From a virus, in the IMG/VR virus record IMGVR_UViG_3300032677_000048, positions 1 through 49,387 of that record: 49,387 bases of DNA; one strand, given 5' to 3'. The position numbers and the translations under genes were made by a program. Each line of letters opens with the position of its first letter. Position 1 is the first letter of the stretch. Of this stretch, positions 8,337-17,162 are shown piece by piece. The notes beneath the pieces were generated by a model, which did not search any database, was not told where the DNA came from, and worked only from the letters and a program-made list of their open reading frames with translations.

Positions 8337-8876
8337 TCAATATACAACAGTCACTGTACCAGGACTAACACCAGTATTAGTCACCCAAATACCATCGTTG
8401 AAGTAGTAACCATTTACCTGACCACTAACAGGTCCATAAGTAGCCGACCCACTAGCAGGAGCAGCAACATACAGACGAACAGGATACGAGTTAGTAGCTT
8501 GACCAACAGCATTATTGGTTATGTCAACCAACCACCAATTCGTCAACAGTGTACCACCAACATAGTTATTCGACTGAACAACTCCATAGAAGTTAGTCCA
8601 AGTAAGAATACCATTAGTAGCATACCGAATGACGTTAGTGTAACCAAGCGTCGTATACGAAAGATTGTTCGTCGGACAATCAACAATAGCTGCCGTGAAG
8701 TTGGTACCAGTTGTTGCAGTCACGATGAACTGTTTAGCAAGAATAGAACCATTGTTCGGACCAAATGACATAAGATTAGTCATAGTACCCGAAGCAATGG
8801 TGACAGAATAAGAGCTAGCAAAAGCACTAATGCTAAGGCAAACTCCAACAAGAGAAGTAAGAATGAATTTACGCAT
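8337..8876 (-). CDS. Secreted small protein of unknown function next to the capsid gene
   Basis: From the ATG at 8876 the protein starts MRKFILTSLVGVCLSISAFA-SS, a clear signal peptide with an A-x-A type cleavage site. An in-frame ATG at 8915 would place 13 residues ahead of the signal, so the shorter form is chosen. The mature protein (about 160 residues) is rich in Thr, Asn, Tyr and Gly with beta-sheet character. It is the first gene after the major capsid gene and probably shares its strong sigma-54 transcript. An exported protein produced at capsid-like levels is odd; it may act at the cell surface or in superinfection control. No family was recognised. Confidence 0.5.
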   Translation of the reverse strand: MRKFILTSLVGVCLSISAFASSYSVTIASGTMTNLMSFGPNNGSILAKQFIVTATTGTNFTAAIVDCPTNNLSYTTLGYTNVIRYATNGILTWTNFYGVVQSNNYVGGTLLTNWWLVDITNNAVGQATNSYPVRLYVAAPASGSATYGPVSGQVNGYYFNDGIWVTNTGVSPGTVTVVY

Positions 8877-8924
8877 ATTATTTATTTTGAATAATTGTTT
8901 CAGTTTGTTAATCACATTCGTCTA

Positions 8925-10247
8925 TTACGCAGTCACAGAAGGACGAGAACGAGCAATGATAATAGGGAATGCAAAACGAGGTTCAGTCATAATCAAGCCA
9001 TGAGTAAGCTGAGCCTTGAGTTGCAAGTTCTCACCGTAGTCATTGAGTTCAATCGAACCATCAGCATTCGTGATAAGAATCTGGTCAGTGAGGCGAACTT
9101 CACCATTCCAACGGAGAGAATAAAACTTCTCACCAGACATATTCTTCGTAGCAAACTCTTTCGGAGGAGGACCAACCTTGAGAGTTTTGCAGTAGTTATC
9201 ACCAAGCAACCAAGCGATAGAGTAAGGAGCAGAAACCAATGACGTATAGTACGGATTGGGTTTCCACTTCTGGTCAATCGGGTCAAAGATTTCAGGGTCA
9301 ATCGGAGTACCAGCAGCCCACAGAACGTTACCGGCAGCATCAGTAACATTAACAGTATTGAAGCGAACAGGATACTTCTTGATCTTACAAGTGATGGTAC
9401 CGAACAATACACCTTTGAAATCATTGAACACAAGGTTCAAATCACAAGGAGCCAAACCAGACAACTTGTTCAGAATGTCAGGGTCAAAAGTAAAGTTAAA
9501 CCAATCTTCCGAACCACAAAACAACGCAAACTTACCTTTGATGCCTTCATTATCTTTAGGCATGTTCATCACACCAGAGAACGAAGGAGCGCCAAGATCA
9601 TCTTGGAGATTCATGATGGCACGATACACATCACGCAACCTAAGATTCTGAATAACACCAGTATTACCACCAGTACCTTGAGTGATAGCAACAAGCCAAG
9701 CAGCAGTCTTAGAACCAGCATTGTTGTAAGAACTACTCATTGTTCCAGTGGGCACACCAGAAACAAGTCCAGTACCACAGAGATACACATACGTAGCATT
9801 CTGCCACATCTGAGTCTCAATGAACTGATTGTTCGAGAGAGAGATCTGTTTAACAATATCATCAGAGTTAAACTTGATATACTTATCCCAGAACACCTGG
9901 AAGGACGGAAGGAAGTTAAACACAAACGAACCATATTTGTGTTTGTACAGCACAGTACTAGCATTCGATTCAGAGATCTGATAGATGTCTTTATCTGATG
10001 CAGTAGTGATAGCTTTCGGGAAGAAGAACGAACGACCAACAGGAGAACGCTGTGGAGTCACAGCTTCCATGACAGAACCCATGTTCTCTTGCCACGGAAT
10101 AGAACCATAAATCTGATCGAACTCATTCCATACAGCATATTGCTGAACCTCATTATGAACGAGATAGAATGGAAGTTGAGCGAACCGATTAACTGGTTCG
10201 ATAATTGCATTAGAAAACTGACCGGGCTGGCTATAATAACTTGGCAT
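8925..10247 (-). CDS. Major capsid protein (by position and expression signals)
   Basis: A 440-residue protein starting MPSYYSQPGQFSNAIIEPV. It directly follows the scaffold-like gene in transcription order and precedes decoration-like genes, the usual place of an HK97-fold major capsid protein. Codon use is visibly different from its neighbours, with more C-ending and CGT/CGA-type codons, as expected for the most abundant protein. It has its own sigma-54 promoter (10403-10418) and a structured leader with two matched hairpins. AAGG stands about 7 bases before the ATG. The fold cannot be proven by eye, but the combined evidence is good. Confidence 0.75.
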   Translation of the reverse strand: MPSYYSQPGQFSNAIIEPVNRFAQLPFYLVHNEVQQYAVWNEFDQIYGSIPWQENMGSVMEAVTPQRSPVGRSFFFPKAITTASDKDIYQISESNASTVLYKHKYGSFVFNFLPSFQVFWDKYIKFNSDDIVKQISLSNNQFIETQMWQNATYVYLCGTGLVSGVPTGTMSSSYNNAGSKTAAWLVAITQGTGGNTGVIQNLRLRDVYRAIMNLQDDLGAPSFSGVMNMPKDNEGIKGKFALFCGSEDWFNFTFDPDILNKLSGLAPCDLNLVFNDFKGVLFGTITCKIKKYPVRFNTVNVTDAAGNVLWAAGTPIDPEIFDPIDQKWKPNPYYTSLVSAPYSIAWLLGDNYCKTLKVGPPPKEFATKNMSGEKFYSLRWNGEVRLTDQILITNADGSIELNDYGENLQLKAQLTHGLIMTEPRFAFPIIIARSRPSVTA

Positions 10248-10320
10248 TTGAAACCTTAAATGTTAAATTGTTAACCGACATAATGAACTCAATAATAAGT
10301 TAATCGTAACTTACAACCGA

Positions 10321-10369
10321 GTTGATGCCCTTCAACAACATTTGAGGCCGAATGTCAATGCCCTTTGAC
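10321..10369 (-). promoter_or_regulatory. Twin covarying hairpins in the capsid gene leader
   Basis: Two 16-base hairpins lie at 10354-10369 and 10321-10336. On the minus-strand RNA they read GUCAA-AGGGCA-UUGAC and GUUGA-AGGGCA-UCAAC: the same 6-base loop on 5-bp stems that differ at two positions with both partners changed. They are 17 bases apart and lie at about +24 and +57 of the transcript predicted from the promoter at 10403-10418. Conserved loop with compensatory stem changes indicates selection on RNA structure, for example as a protein-binding or mRNA-stabilising element. Confidence 0.65.
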
Positions 10370-10402
10370 TTATTAGAGGCTATACTACGCTGACAGTCTA
10401 AT

Positions 10403-10418
10403 AGCAAGAATCATGCCA
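10403..10418 (-). promoter_or_regulatory. Sigma-54 (-24/-12) promoter of the capsid gene
   Basis: On the minus strand the sequence is TGGCAT-GATTC-TTGCT, which matches the RpoN consensus with GG at -24 and GC at -12 in the required 10-base spacing. The predicted start is about 10392, leaving a leader of about 145 bases before the capsid ATG at 10247. The -24 half lies in the downstream arm of the hairpin at 10409-10448. Confidence 0.8.
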
Positions 10419-10448
10419 AGTAAGTTGTATGTATTACTTGGCATGATT
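10409..10448 (-). terminator. 15-bp hairpin between scaffold and capsid genes
   Basis: A perfect 15-bp inverted repeat (10409-10423 with 10434-10448, loop of 10) follows the stop of the scaffold-like gene at 10466. On the minus strand it is followed by CTTGCTATT, a poor U-tract. It may terminate upstream late transcription partly, insulating the capsid promoter that overlaps its downstream arm. Confidence 0.55.
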
Positions 10449-10465
10449 TGAATGTATCAATAGGC

Positions 10466-11707
10466 CTAATACCTAGGAAATCCTTCCAATGAGAATGTAG
10501 AAGGAATACCTTTCTTCTCAGACTCAGTTGGCAACTTTGGTGAGGCTCCAGATGAAGGTTCTCCTCTGCGGACTTCATCGTTCTTAATCTCAGCAAGAAC
10601 CTTACCACTAGTAGCTTCTCGCAATTCTGCATTACGAATCTGTAGAGCAACTACCAAGTCTGACACCCAATCAGCAAGAGGATTAGTACGAAGATAAGTT
10701 GGCATAAGACCTTTGATCTCATTCCTAATATCTGCAACTTTCACTTGACCTCTACCTTCTACTTCTACAGTATGATTAAGTATATCAGGATTACTAACCC
10801 ATGCAAATCTACTGGCTCGTTCATTGTTAATAGTCTGCAAGTCTTGGTTAATCTGACTACGAAACCTCTCAGGAAACTGTTGAACTTGTGCTCCAGTTTG
10901 TTGGGCAGCTTGGATACATAGTTGTAAGTTATTCTGAATGCGAATCTCATCAGCATCAGTAGCAACACGTTCATTAGCAAATGTGGGATTACCTTGTGCA
11001 TCAAGTCCGATAATCTCACGGAATGGTTTACCAGCTTTGATATCTAACAATGCCTGTTCCCAAGCTTTCCCTTCTACCCTAACATTCCTATCTTTTTGAC
11101 GAATTTGTTGGTACTCAGGATGCAATATATACCCTTGTTCATGTTGTAGATAGGATGCATTCTTGAGTTTAGCTAGTTCTTTATTCTCATTCACCAACTT
11201 TCCATATGCCTCTCTAGCGGTACGAGACATATTCTTGAGATGATTTACCTGTTCTGGAGAGTAAGGAGTGTAATCGAATGTGTCGTTATCCTTATGATCT
11301 TTAGGTAAAGGTGGCGCAATAGGCTTAGGTGCGCCAGGTGTTTCAACCTTAGCAGGATTAACAATGGTCTCATCCTTCTTAGGAGAAACTACAGCCTCCT
11401 TAGGTGGTGGATTCAATACAGACTTCTTAGTCTCTGTCTTACCAGTAGTAGTATCCTCTTTGGCCTGTTTAACAGTTTCTTTAGGTGCTTCAACACTTTT
11501 AGATTGTTCTTCCTTAATCTCAGACTTAACCTCTGTGATAGTGTGACCTTTACCATCGGTAATGGTAGTCTCTCCACCTTTGCCCATAAGATCTGGGTCA
11601 AATGAGAACTCCATTGCTTTGACCTCTGGAGGAGCTTCCAAAGGCATTTCTGGTGTGATTCCTTTACCAACAGGTGAAGGAGTGATAGTTGTGTTATCTA
11701 GTGACAT
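10466..11707 (-). CDS. Scaffold-like protein
   Basis: A 413-residue protein, strongly charged, rich in Lys, Glu, Pro and Thr in its first 150 residues (runs such as KEEQSKSVEAPKETVKQAKE), then helical with many Gln, Arg and Asn. This composition and its place between portal and capsid genes fit an internal scaffolding protein that directs procapsid assembly and is then lost. No protease domain is visible. Sequence similarity of scaffolds is generally poor, so the call rests on position and composition. Confidence 0.6.
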   Translation of the reverse strand: MSLDNTTITPSPVGKGITPEMPLEAPPEVKAMEFSFDPDLMGKGGETTITDGKGHTITEVKSEIKEEQSKSVEAPKETVKQAKEDTTTGKTETKKSVLNPPPKEAVVSPKKDETIVNPAKVETPGAPKPIAPPLPKDHKDNDTFDYTPYSPEQVNHLKNMSRTAREAYGKLVNENKELAKLKNASYLQHEQGYILHPEYQQIRQKDRNVRVEGKAWEQALLDIKAGKPFREIIGLDAQGNPTFANERVATDADEIRIQNNLQLCIQAAQQTGAQVQQFPERFRSQINQDLQTINNERASRFAWVSNPDILNHTVEVEGRGQVKVADIRNEIKGLMPTYLRTNPLADWVSDLVVALQIRNAELREATSGKVLAEIKNDEVRRGEPSSGASPKLPTESEKKGIPSTFSLEGFPRY

Positions 11708-11721
11708 GTTATGTTATCTTT

Positions 11722-11985
11722 CTATTTGTTGTGTAACTGTTTTGAAATCTTAAGAAACTGATTCGTATCAATAACCCAATGTTTAATGGCATCAATAGTA
11801 GATATACCATAAGCATTAAGTCTAAATTGAGAATCTGAAACACTCAAGTCACCTGCCAACTTGGCAGACATATTGATGAAGGTTTTCTTGTGTTCATCTA
11901 AGTTCTTTAACATCTGAATAGTTGTCGGATGTTGTAACCATTGACGATGCTGTTCTTCTACTACATTTTCTGGAGTAATGTTCAT
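11722..11985 (-). CDS. Small helical protein of unknown function between portal and scaffold
   Basis: An 87-residue protein (MNITPENVVEEQHRQWLQH) with helical character and no motif that I recognise. Its ATG overlaps the TGA of the portal gene (ATGA at 11982-11985), which indicates translational coupling to the portal. It could be a head-assembly accessory protein. Confidence 0.5.
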   Translation of the reverse strand: MNITPENVVEEQHRQWLQHPTTIQMLKNLDEHKKTFINMSAKLAGDLSVSDSQFRLNAYGISTIDAIKHWVIDTNQFLKISKQLHNK

Positions 11986-13910
11986 TGACCACTACCTTTC
12001 TGTTGTTGCTGTTGTGTTATCTGCTCTACCTGTTGTGCTGCTTGTTGAATCTTAGGAAAGATATGAACTCTCCCAGTCTCTGAGAAAAATTCTGGGTGTT
12101 TCGCAAGATCAGTAATTTCCATTCCCAACTGCTTAGCAATACCTATCGCTTGTTGCATCTGTTGACCTTGTTGAGATTGTTTCTGTTGTTCAGCCTGTTG
12201 GAATGTAGCAAGATACTTCTGTGCAGAATCAGGAAACATCTTCTCTAATAGATCAGACAAAAATGCTTGAGCAGCAGGAGTGTTAGCCATAATAGGCCAA
12301 GCTTGTTGCATAGTCTGAATCAACTGTTGCTTCTCAATAACATCTACATCACCAGAAGGCTTAACAGTCCATGTCCTAGCATAAAGCTGTTGTAACACAG
12401 GTGACACTTTAATCAATCCAGCCAATACACGAGACTTAATAATATCACACTCGTATGTATATTGTTGTTTCAAAGCTACTGAGAATAATGTCACTTGAGT
12501 AGACGACAACTGTTGAGCCTGTTGAGTAGCAGCTTTAATAGCAGTAGCAGTCTTACGAGAATCTTGTTGACGATTATTCTCTGCAAAATTGACTTGGCTG
12601 GTCTCCTGTTGATTTGCAGAAACCAATAGGTTAATAGCTGTGAACATTTGTGCATCAGGAGCGTCTAACTTCATCTCCTTAAGTTTGCCATTGATAATAG
12701 CACCAGTCTTGAAATGTATATTCTTTTGCATCAAGAAGTCATCATTAGGGTCAGATGTATCCTTAGAGAAATACAATCCAGCAGCACGACGAGCTTGAGT
12801 AAGTGTGCTACTCATTAGTGACGATGCAGCATTCTGAGTGTCTTGGTCAAGAAATACTCGACCCTTGAGATTAGAGATGGTATCATTCTCTGTCACAAGA
12901 TATGGATATAGAAAGTATGGATATTGAGTTTCATACTCCATATCAGATGCAGGAATACCAGCTTTCACCTGTTCTACATGTTTATCAGTAATATCAGGAT
13001 TAACTTGGCGAACTTGGGAAATAGCCATCTCTCTTTGCATTGGCGGCACAGATGACAACTGTTGAGCAATTCCATTCACCTTATCATTGAGTTTCCTACG
13101 TCCCAGAAACAACTTACGAGGTTTACGAATCCAGTCATCACAAGTCTTAGGTACTGCCCATCCTACCATAACAATACCATCAACCCTATACATAATCTTA
13201 AAAACCTTATACAACGAACGATTAATAGTAGTTGTACCAGAATAGACTTGAGATTGTTCGTCATTAGGCTCAGCTTTCAACAGCTTCTCACATTGTTCTG
13301 CATCCCACTTCTCTTCATCACCTTCTGCCTCCATTAGAGATTTGAGTTTCGTCTTTGTGAAGTAATAAGCCCTACCTATCATCTCACACTTTTGCAAATC
13401 TCTAGTATCAGCAATAAATGCAAAGTCGCCATACTGGACATATTCTCTACCTAACTGACCAGGGTTATTCTGATCTTGAACAGTTTCCATTATACCATAA
13501 CCATTAGCTTGGAAACCATCAATGTTCGCATATGACGACAACTGCCAACCATCAAATCGCAACTTCTCAGTAAGGTCTACCTCTAACAGCGACAAATCAA
13601 ATGCAGGCTCAACTCTATCTTTCAGTATCACAGCCCTTGGTGACTGAGTGATATACTGGATATACGACGACTGTTCACGACGTATATTAGTATCAATGAT
13701 ATGAGTAGGAACGAATATCTCATCTGGTGCAATCCTACCAGCTTTACGTTCTACTTCAATATCAATCTCTGCATAACGAAGTTTCCTAGAAGCCAATGAT
13801 TTGGCTGTTAGATCAAAAGCAACATCGGAGAGATTGTTAATCTTTGAGACTAACTTCTTGTAATCGTTAGTTCCGATATATTGTGTATCTTTATTATAGC
13901 TACCATCCAT
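11982..13910 (-). CDS. Portal protein
   Basis: A 642-residue protein of the size and layout of podoviral portals. The N-terminal half has mixed alpha/beta structure (KLRYAEIDIEVERKAGRI, then a core with YVQYGDFAFIADTRDLQK), a long helical middle (about 390-520), and a Gln-rich helical C-terminus (about 570-640: QQAEQQKQSQQGQQMQQAIG) like a barrel or tail extension. It lies downstream of terminase and upstream of scaffold and capsid, the standard order. The dodecameric portal forms the DNA gate and terminase docking site. Confidence 0.75.
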   Translation of the reverse strand: MDGSYNKDTQYIGTNDYKKLVSKINNLSDVAFDLTAKSLASRKLRYAEIDIEVERKAGRIAPDEIFVPTHIIDTNIRREQSSYIQYITQSPRAVILKDRVEPAFDLSLLEVDLTEKLRFDGWQLSSYANIDGFQANGYGIMETVQDQNNPGQLGREYVQYGDFAFIADTRDLQKCEMIGRAYYFTKTKLKSLMEAEGDEEKWDAEQCEKLLKAEPNDEQSQVYSGTTTINRSLYKVFKIMYRVDGIVMVGWAVPKTCDDWIRKPRKLFLGRRKLNDKVNGIAQQLSSVPPMQREMAISQVRQVNPDITDKHVEQVKAGIPASDMEYETQYPYFLYPYLVTENDTISNLKGRVFLDQDTQNAASSLMSSTLTQARRAAGLYFSKDTSDPNDDFLMQKNIHFKTGAIINGKLKEMKLDAPDAQMFTAINLLVSANQQETSQVNFAENNRQQDSRKTATAIKAATQQAQQLSSTQVTLFSVALKQQYTYECDIIKSRVLAGLIKVSPVLQQLYARTWTVKPSGDVDVIEKQQLIQTMQQAWPIMANTPAAQAFLSDLLEKMFPDSAQKYLATFQQAEQQKQSQQGQQMQQAIGIAKQLGMEITDLAKHPEFFSETGRVHIFPKIQQAAQQVEQITQQQQQKGSGQ

Positions 13911-13941
13911 AAAATTGGCTCCTAGGAATTGTTAATGTGTA

Positions 13942-14190
13942 TTATCGAGCAAGACTTTCATCCATTGAGAAAGACTCAGGAATATGTGCTTTGTTCTGCT
14001 TATCCTCAGCTTTCCTCATGGCAGTACGCTTCTCATCGATCTGCGATTGCACATGGTTAATATGGTGCTTCGTCTTGGCTTGGCCCATAAGCTGTGATGT
14101 AGCTTGCTGGAAATCTTCTGGCACCAAAACACCCTTTGGATTATTCCCTTCTGTATCAGAAGGTTCTTGTTCAGGAGGAGATTGTTTCAT
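13942..14190 (-). CDS. Small charged protein of unknown function
   Basis: An 82-residue protein starting MKQSPPEQEPSDTEG, with a disordered acidic N-terminus and a helical basic second half (DEKRTAMRKAEDKQNKAH). It begins 2 bases after the stop of the preceding 54-codon gene and ends 31 bases before the portal start. No family was recognised; a head-assembly accessory role is possible. Confidence 0.55.
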   Translation of the reverse strand: MKQSPPEQEPSDTEGNNPKGVLVPEDFQQATSQLMGQAKTKHHINHVQSQIDEKRTAMRKAEDKQNKAHIPESFSMDESLAR

Positions 14191-14192
14191 AG

Positions 14193-14357
14193 TTACTTAG
14201 TCTCAGGTTTAACTGGAGCTTTCTTTGCATCACCCTGAACATTAGAATTAACAACTGCAACTTTGTCATGCCAAGCATTCTGCTTAACAATGTTCTTGTA
14301 TTCCTCAGAATTAACTTCTTGAGGTTTGATATCAGGAGTCTGGATTTTAGGCATCAT
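14193..14357 (-). CDS. 54-residue protein of unknown function
   Basis: An uninterrupted frame from the ATG at 14357 (a second ATG follows at 14354) to the TAA at 14193. The product starts MMPKIQTPDIKPQEVNSEEY and ends KKAPVKPETK; it is polar, Lys- and Pro-rich, without membrane segments. It fills the gap between two tightly packed late genes (16 bases after one, 2 bases before the next), which supports it being real. Confidence 0.55.
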   Translation of the reverse strand: MMPKIQTPDIKPQEVNSEEYKNIVKQNAWHDKVAVVNSNVQGDAKKAPVKPETK

Positions 14358-14372
14358 ATGTTTATTACTTAC

Positions 14373-14747
14373 TTACTTATTTGTTTGTTGTGCTGCTTGA
14401 GCAGCTTGGAGTTTACTAACAGTTCGATCAGGAAGAACAACAGGTGTAACTACTGTAGGAGAAGTTGGCACATTTGCATCTGATGATGGAGGATTAACTA
14501 TGTAAAACTTACCATAATCATTCTTCTTAGCTAGGTAATATGTCTGATCTTGAATTACTACAGTAGGCTGTTCAACCTTAGGTGTATTCATACAGATAAC
14601 ATTACCTGTCACAGGATGCATATAGTTAGCCATGTAGTTAGTCATAGGCTTAACATCAGAAGGAAGGGTCTGCCCACAAGCAGGACAGCACTTAACTTCT
14701 GGCATCTTAATAAAAGATCGTTCACGGGGATTGTATGTTTCACTCAT
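14373..14747 (-). CDS. Small zinc-ribbon-like protein in the packaging operon
   Basis: A 124-residue protein. Near the N-terminus is VKCCPACGQTLP, one CxxC knuckle, with one further Cys in a GNVICMN segment, so a complete four-Cys zinc site is not certain. The second half is Pro/Thr/Val-rich and probably disordered, ending AAQAAQQTNK. It starts 4 bases after the terminase stop. A second ATG (MPEVKCC) exists 14 residues in. Its function is unknown. Confidence 0.5.
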   Translation of the reverse strand: MSETYNPRERSFIKMPEVKCCPACGQTLPSDVKPMTNYMANYMHPVTGNVICMNTPKVEQPTVVIQDQTYYLAKKNDYGKFYIVNPPSSDANVPTSPTVVTPVVLPDRTVSKLQAAQAAQQTNK

Positions 14748-14751
14748 ATAT

Positions 14752-16746
14752 TCAATGTACTAGTTGTGTTTGTTTTCTACTCTTATTATACGAGGCAATT
14801 TCCTCATACAAATCTTCTGCTTGGTCTGGTAACACATGCTCAGGACTATACTTAGTCCTATGGTTATTAGCCCAAACATTCAAATCAAAATCTGGAACTA
14901 CCTCTAACTTCTCTTTCTCCTTCTCTTCATCAACCTCTACTAAACTGTCATCCACATCTCTAATGAATTTAGTTTTATAGTTCCAAAAGCACAGGTTAAG
15001 ACTATCAGCCCTATCAGGAGATGGAAATCCTTTAGCTCGCTGTTCCAACTTTGTCAACAACTGATGTATCTTACCGTTACGAATCTTATAGTATCTCGTA
15101 CAAAGTTGGTCTATAAGAAGCTTATCATAGAACAGAATGATATCTTGATTCTGTAATAGCTCTCTCATATTAAAGAACAACTCAGTACCCAAGTTACCAT
15201 AAGTATCTGGCTCATGGGCAGAATTACGGCTATCTACAAACCTAATATTCTTCCATCCTCTGCGCTTCAAAGAACGCAAACGAGGACCACCCATACCACA
15301 ATAGTCACCACGAATCAGACATTCTTTAGAGGTCAATTGATACTTCTTAAACAATTCTTCTAGGTAATTGTTAGAGTCTTCTGAGTCATCAAACTGATAT
15401 GCCTCTAGACCAATAAGCTTATTACCATTCCTAACAGTTAACACTTCTTCTGCACCACCATCAGATATATCTAGCCCAGCCTCATTGTGATCTTCTGGTA
15501 TGTGTATTATACTAAATGGCTCTTTCCTCTTAGGCAAATCAGATACTGCTCTCCACACAAACGTTGATGGTATTACAACCATTTCTGATGTAGTACCAAA
15601 CTCTGCCATAATCGATGACTGAAATACCATCGATTTCTTGCCACCTGGCAATTTAGACGCTATGCGTTCAATCTCAGATTCTGAGATATGAGAGCACTGA
15701 TATGCTGTTACTTTGTAGAGAATTGTTTGGACAGAACTGAGGCTCTTAATGTCTTCGATCTGCTCCCTTGGTAATGCCGCAGAACATGTATTGTAGAAGT
15801 ATCCTGCTGCCGCACCTGGGCTACTTGCATCCACCCTGTGTGTGAACCCTGTGCATCTTTCAAGCGCATTAGTAATCTCCTCTGGGATTGATTTCGTTTC
15901 AGAGGTGAAGATAGCCATTTTCTTCCCTGCATCAACAGGATGATAACCCTCAGCTTTGCCTGCTTCGTCAGTTGCAAATAGCTTAAGTTTGGAAGGCATT
16001 GGTTGACCAAGTTCGCCAGTGTGCTTGAACTCATAATATCTATAGTTAATCTTCCACAATGGACCAAATACTGCATTGGCTTTGGCACAAAGCCTATCTA
16101 TATGAGCACCAGTTTGGTTGTCTAATTGGTTACCTGAACTACTTGTTATCGGACACTCTACTTCTTTATACCTCATACACAGCCATACAGCACAAGCCGC
16201 TATGATATACTTATCCTTCCCTGAGCTATTACATGCTTGCACTACAGCCTGAAATGGTGACTCTTTCGTATGCTTAGGATTAGCAAAGTCTATCATAAAC
16301 TTAATCTGCCAATCATGCAAACTAGTAGCACCATTCATTATGTTCTCATCAAGGATAACTAACAATTCTACAGGGTCTTTAATGTCTAATCCATCGAAAT
16401 CAATAATGGGTCTATTCTCACTAAAGTTGGCAACTTTGGCTTTGATAAGCTTATCATTGATGGAGCTATTCTTGTCATTAAGTTCACCCTTGTCGTTCTC
16501 TCCAATATTCACAGAGTTTGCACCCCCTCCCTCCGGGGGTGACCCCTTATTAAAATCATCACCAACCACAGGTGAGCAACCACTCTCATCTTTAACTAGT
16601 GAAGAAGAACAACCAACTTCTTTAGTCTGTGATTGGTGTGTTTCATCAGATGATTGAGGAGGAAGAGATAAACTCTCAATCTCTGATAAAGTATATTTCC
16701 CAGAGTTCACTAATTCTAATAGTTCTTCTGGAGTATAATTAGACAT
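14752..16746 (-). CDS. terL: Terminase large subunit
   Basis: Read from the ATG at 16746 (MSNYTPEELLELV), which overlaps the TerS stop by 8 bases, the protein has 664 residues. It has a low-complexity N-terminal extension (about 30-105), an ATPase domain with a degenerate Walker A-like ACNSSGKD (171-178) and a Walker B-like MAIFTSETKSIPEE region (278-291), and a C-terminal RNase H-like nuclease with its first Asp in AGLDISDGG (423-431) and a late Asp in RADSLNL. It cuts and translocates DNA into the procapsid. The long Ser/Gly-rich N-terminal insert carries a GC-rich palindrome (16521-16541). An upstream in-frame start at 16785 is less likely because it lies well inside terS. Confidence 0.85.
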   Translation of the reverse strand: MSNYTPEELLELVNSGKYTLSEIESLSLPPQSSDETHQSQTKEVGCSSSLVKDESGCSPVVGDDFNKGSPPEGGGANSVNIGENDKGELNDKNSSINDKLIKAKVANFSENRPIIDFDGLDIKDPVELLVILDENIMNGATSLHDWQIKFMIDFANPKHTKESPFQAVVQACNSSGKDKYIIAACAVWLCMRYKEVECPITSSSGNQLDNQTGAHIDRLCAKANAVFGPLWKINYRYYEFKHTGELGQPMPSKLKLFATDEAGKAEGYHPVDAGKKMAIFTSETKSIPEEITNALERCTGFTHRVDASSPGAAAGYFYNTCSAALPREQIEDIKSLSSVQTILYKVTAYQCSHISESEIERIASKLPGGKKSMVFQSSIMAEFGTTSEMVVIPSTFVWRAVSDLPKRKEPFSIIHIPEDHNEAGLDISDGGAEEVLTVRNGNKLIGLEAYQFDDSEDSNNYLEELFKKYQLTSKECLIRGDYCGMGGPRLRSLKRRGWKNIRFVDSRNSAHEPDTYGNLGTELFFNMRELLQNQDIILFYDKLLIDQLCTRYYKIRNGKIHQLLTKLEQRAKGFPSPDRADSLNLCFWNYKTKFIRDVDDSLVEVDEEKEKEKLEVVPDFDLNVWANNHRTKYSPEHVLPDQAEDLYEEIASYNKSRKQTQLVH
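16521..16541. repeat. GC-rich palindrome within terL
   Basis: CACCCCC (16521-16527) pairs with GGGGGTG (16535-16541), followed by ACCCC, in a gene that is otherwise AT-rich. It encodes part of the GSPPEGGGA linker of the terminase N-terminal extension. A similar patch (CCCC, 17535-17538, with GGGG, 17542-17545, then TCCCCC) lies in the gene at 17402-17605. Confidence 0.5.
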
Positions 16747-17155
16747 TAACAATCGCTTTCTGTTTAATGTTCTCAGTAATAGCACGAACTTTCTGCATCT
16801 GTTTGTTAATCATCAACACATTAAACTGTTGACCAGCCATACCTTTGACTACATCTTTGCGCCCTTTGAAATCATCACGAATGTAGATTGCAGCCTTAAA
16901 TCTAAGGTTTTCATCATCAGCTCCAAGTGCCAAATCTCGTATAACATCCATTATACGTTGTTGTTCGTCTTTAGTAAAGTTAAGGTTATCTTCTGTCTCT
17001 TCTTCTTGACCACAATCTTTACGATACTTAGACGAACATTGCATCAATCCAGCTTTAACAGCAGCCAAATCAAGACCTCTATCATCCGCAATTTCTTGTG
17101 GTGACATATTCTCATCTTCGTAACAAATACGAATTGTCTGTAGTTCAGCTGTCAT
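16739..17155 (-). CDS. terS: Terminase small subunit (probable)
   Basis: From the ATG at 17155 the product has 138 residues. The N-terminus (CYEDENMSPQEIADDRGLDLAAVKAGL, described here as a helix-turn-helix at about residues 8-34) resembles the DNA-binding domain of small terminases, followed by an acidic linker and a helical oligomerisation region. Its stop overlaps the start of TerL in ATGTCTAA, a typical coupled pair. A further in-frame start 10 codons upstream would overlap the previous gene. Position just before TerL is the strongest evidence. Confidence 0.65.
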   Translation of the reverse strand: MTAELQTIRICYEDENMSPQEIADDRGLDLAAVKAGLMQCSSKYRKDCGQEEETEDNLNFTKDEQQRIMDVIRDLALGADDENLRFKAAIYIRDDFKGRKDVVKGMAGQQFNVLMINKQMQKVRAITENIKQKAIVNV

Positions 17156-17162
17156 AGAGTAT

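Noticed and set aside
8895-9998. Plus-strand frames opposite the capsid gene
   Set aside because: Shadows of the codon-biased capsid gene; no start signals and no plausible protein pattern.
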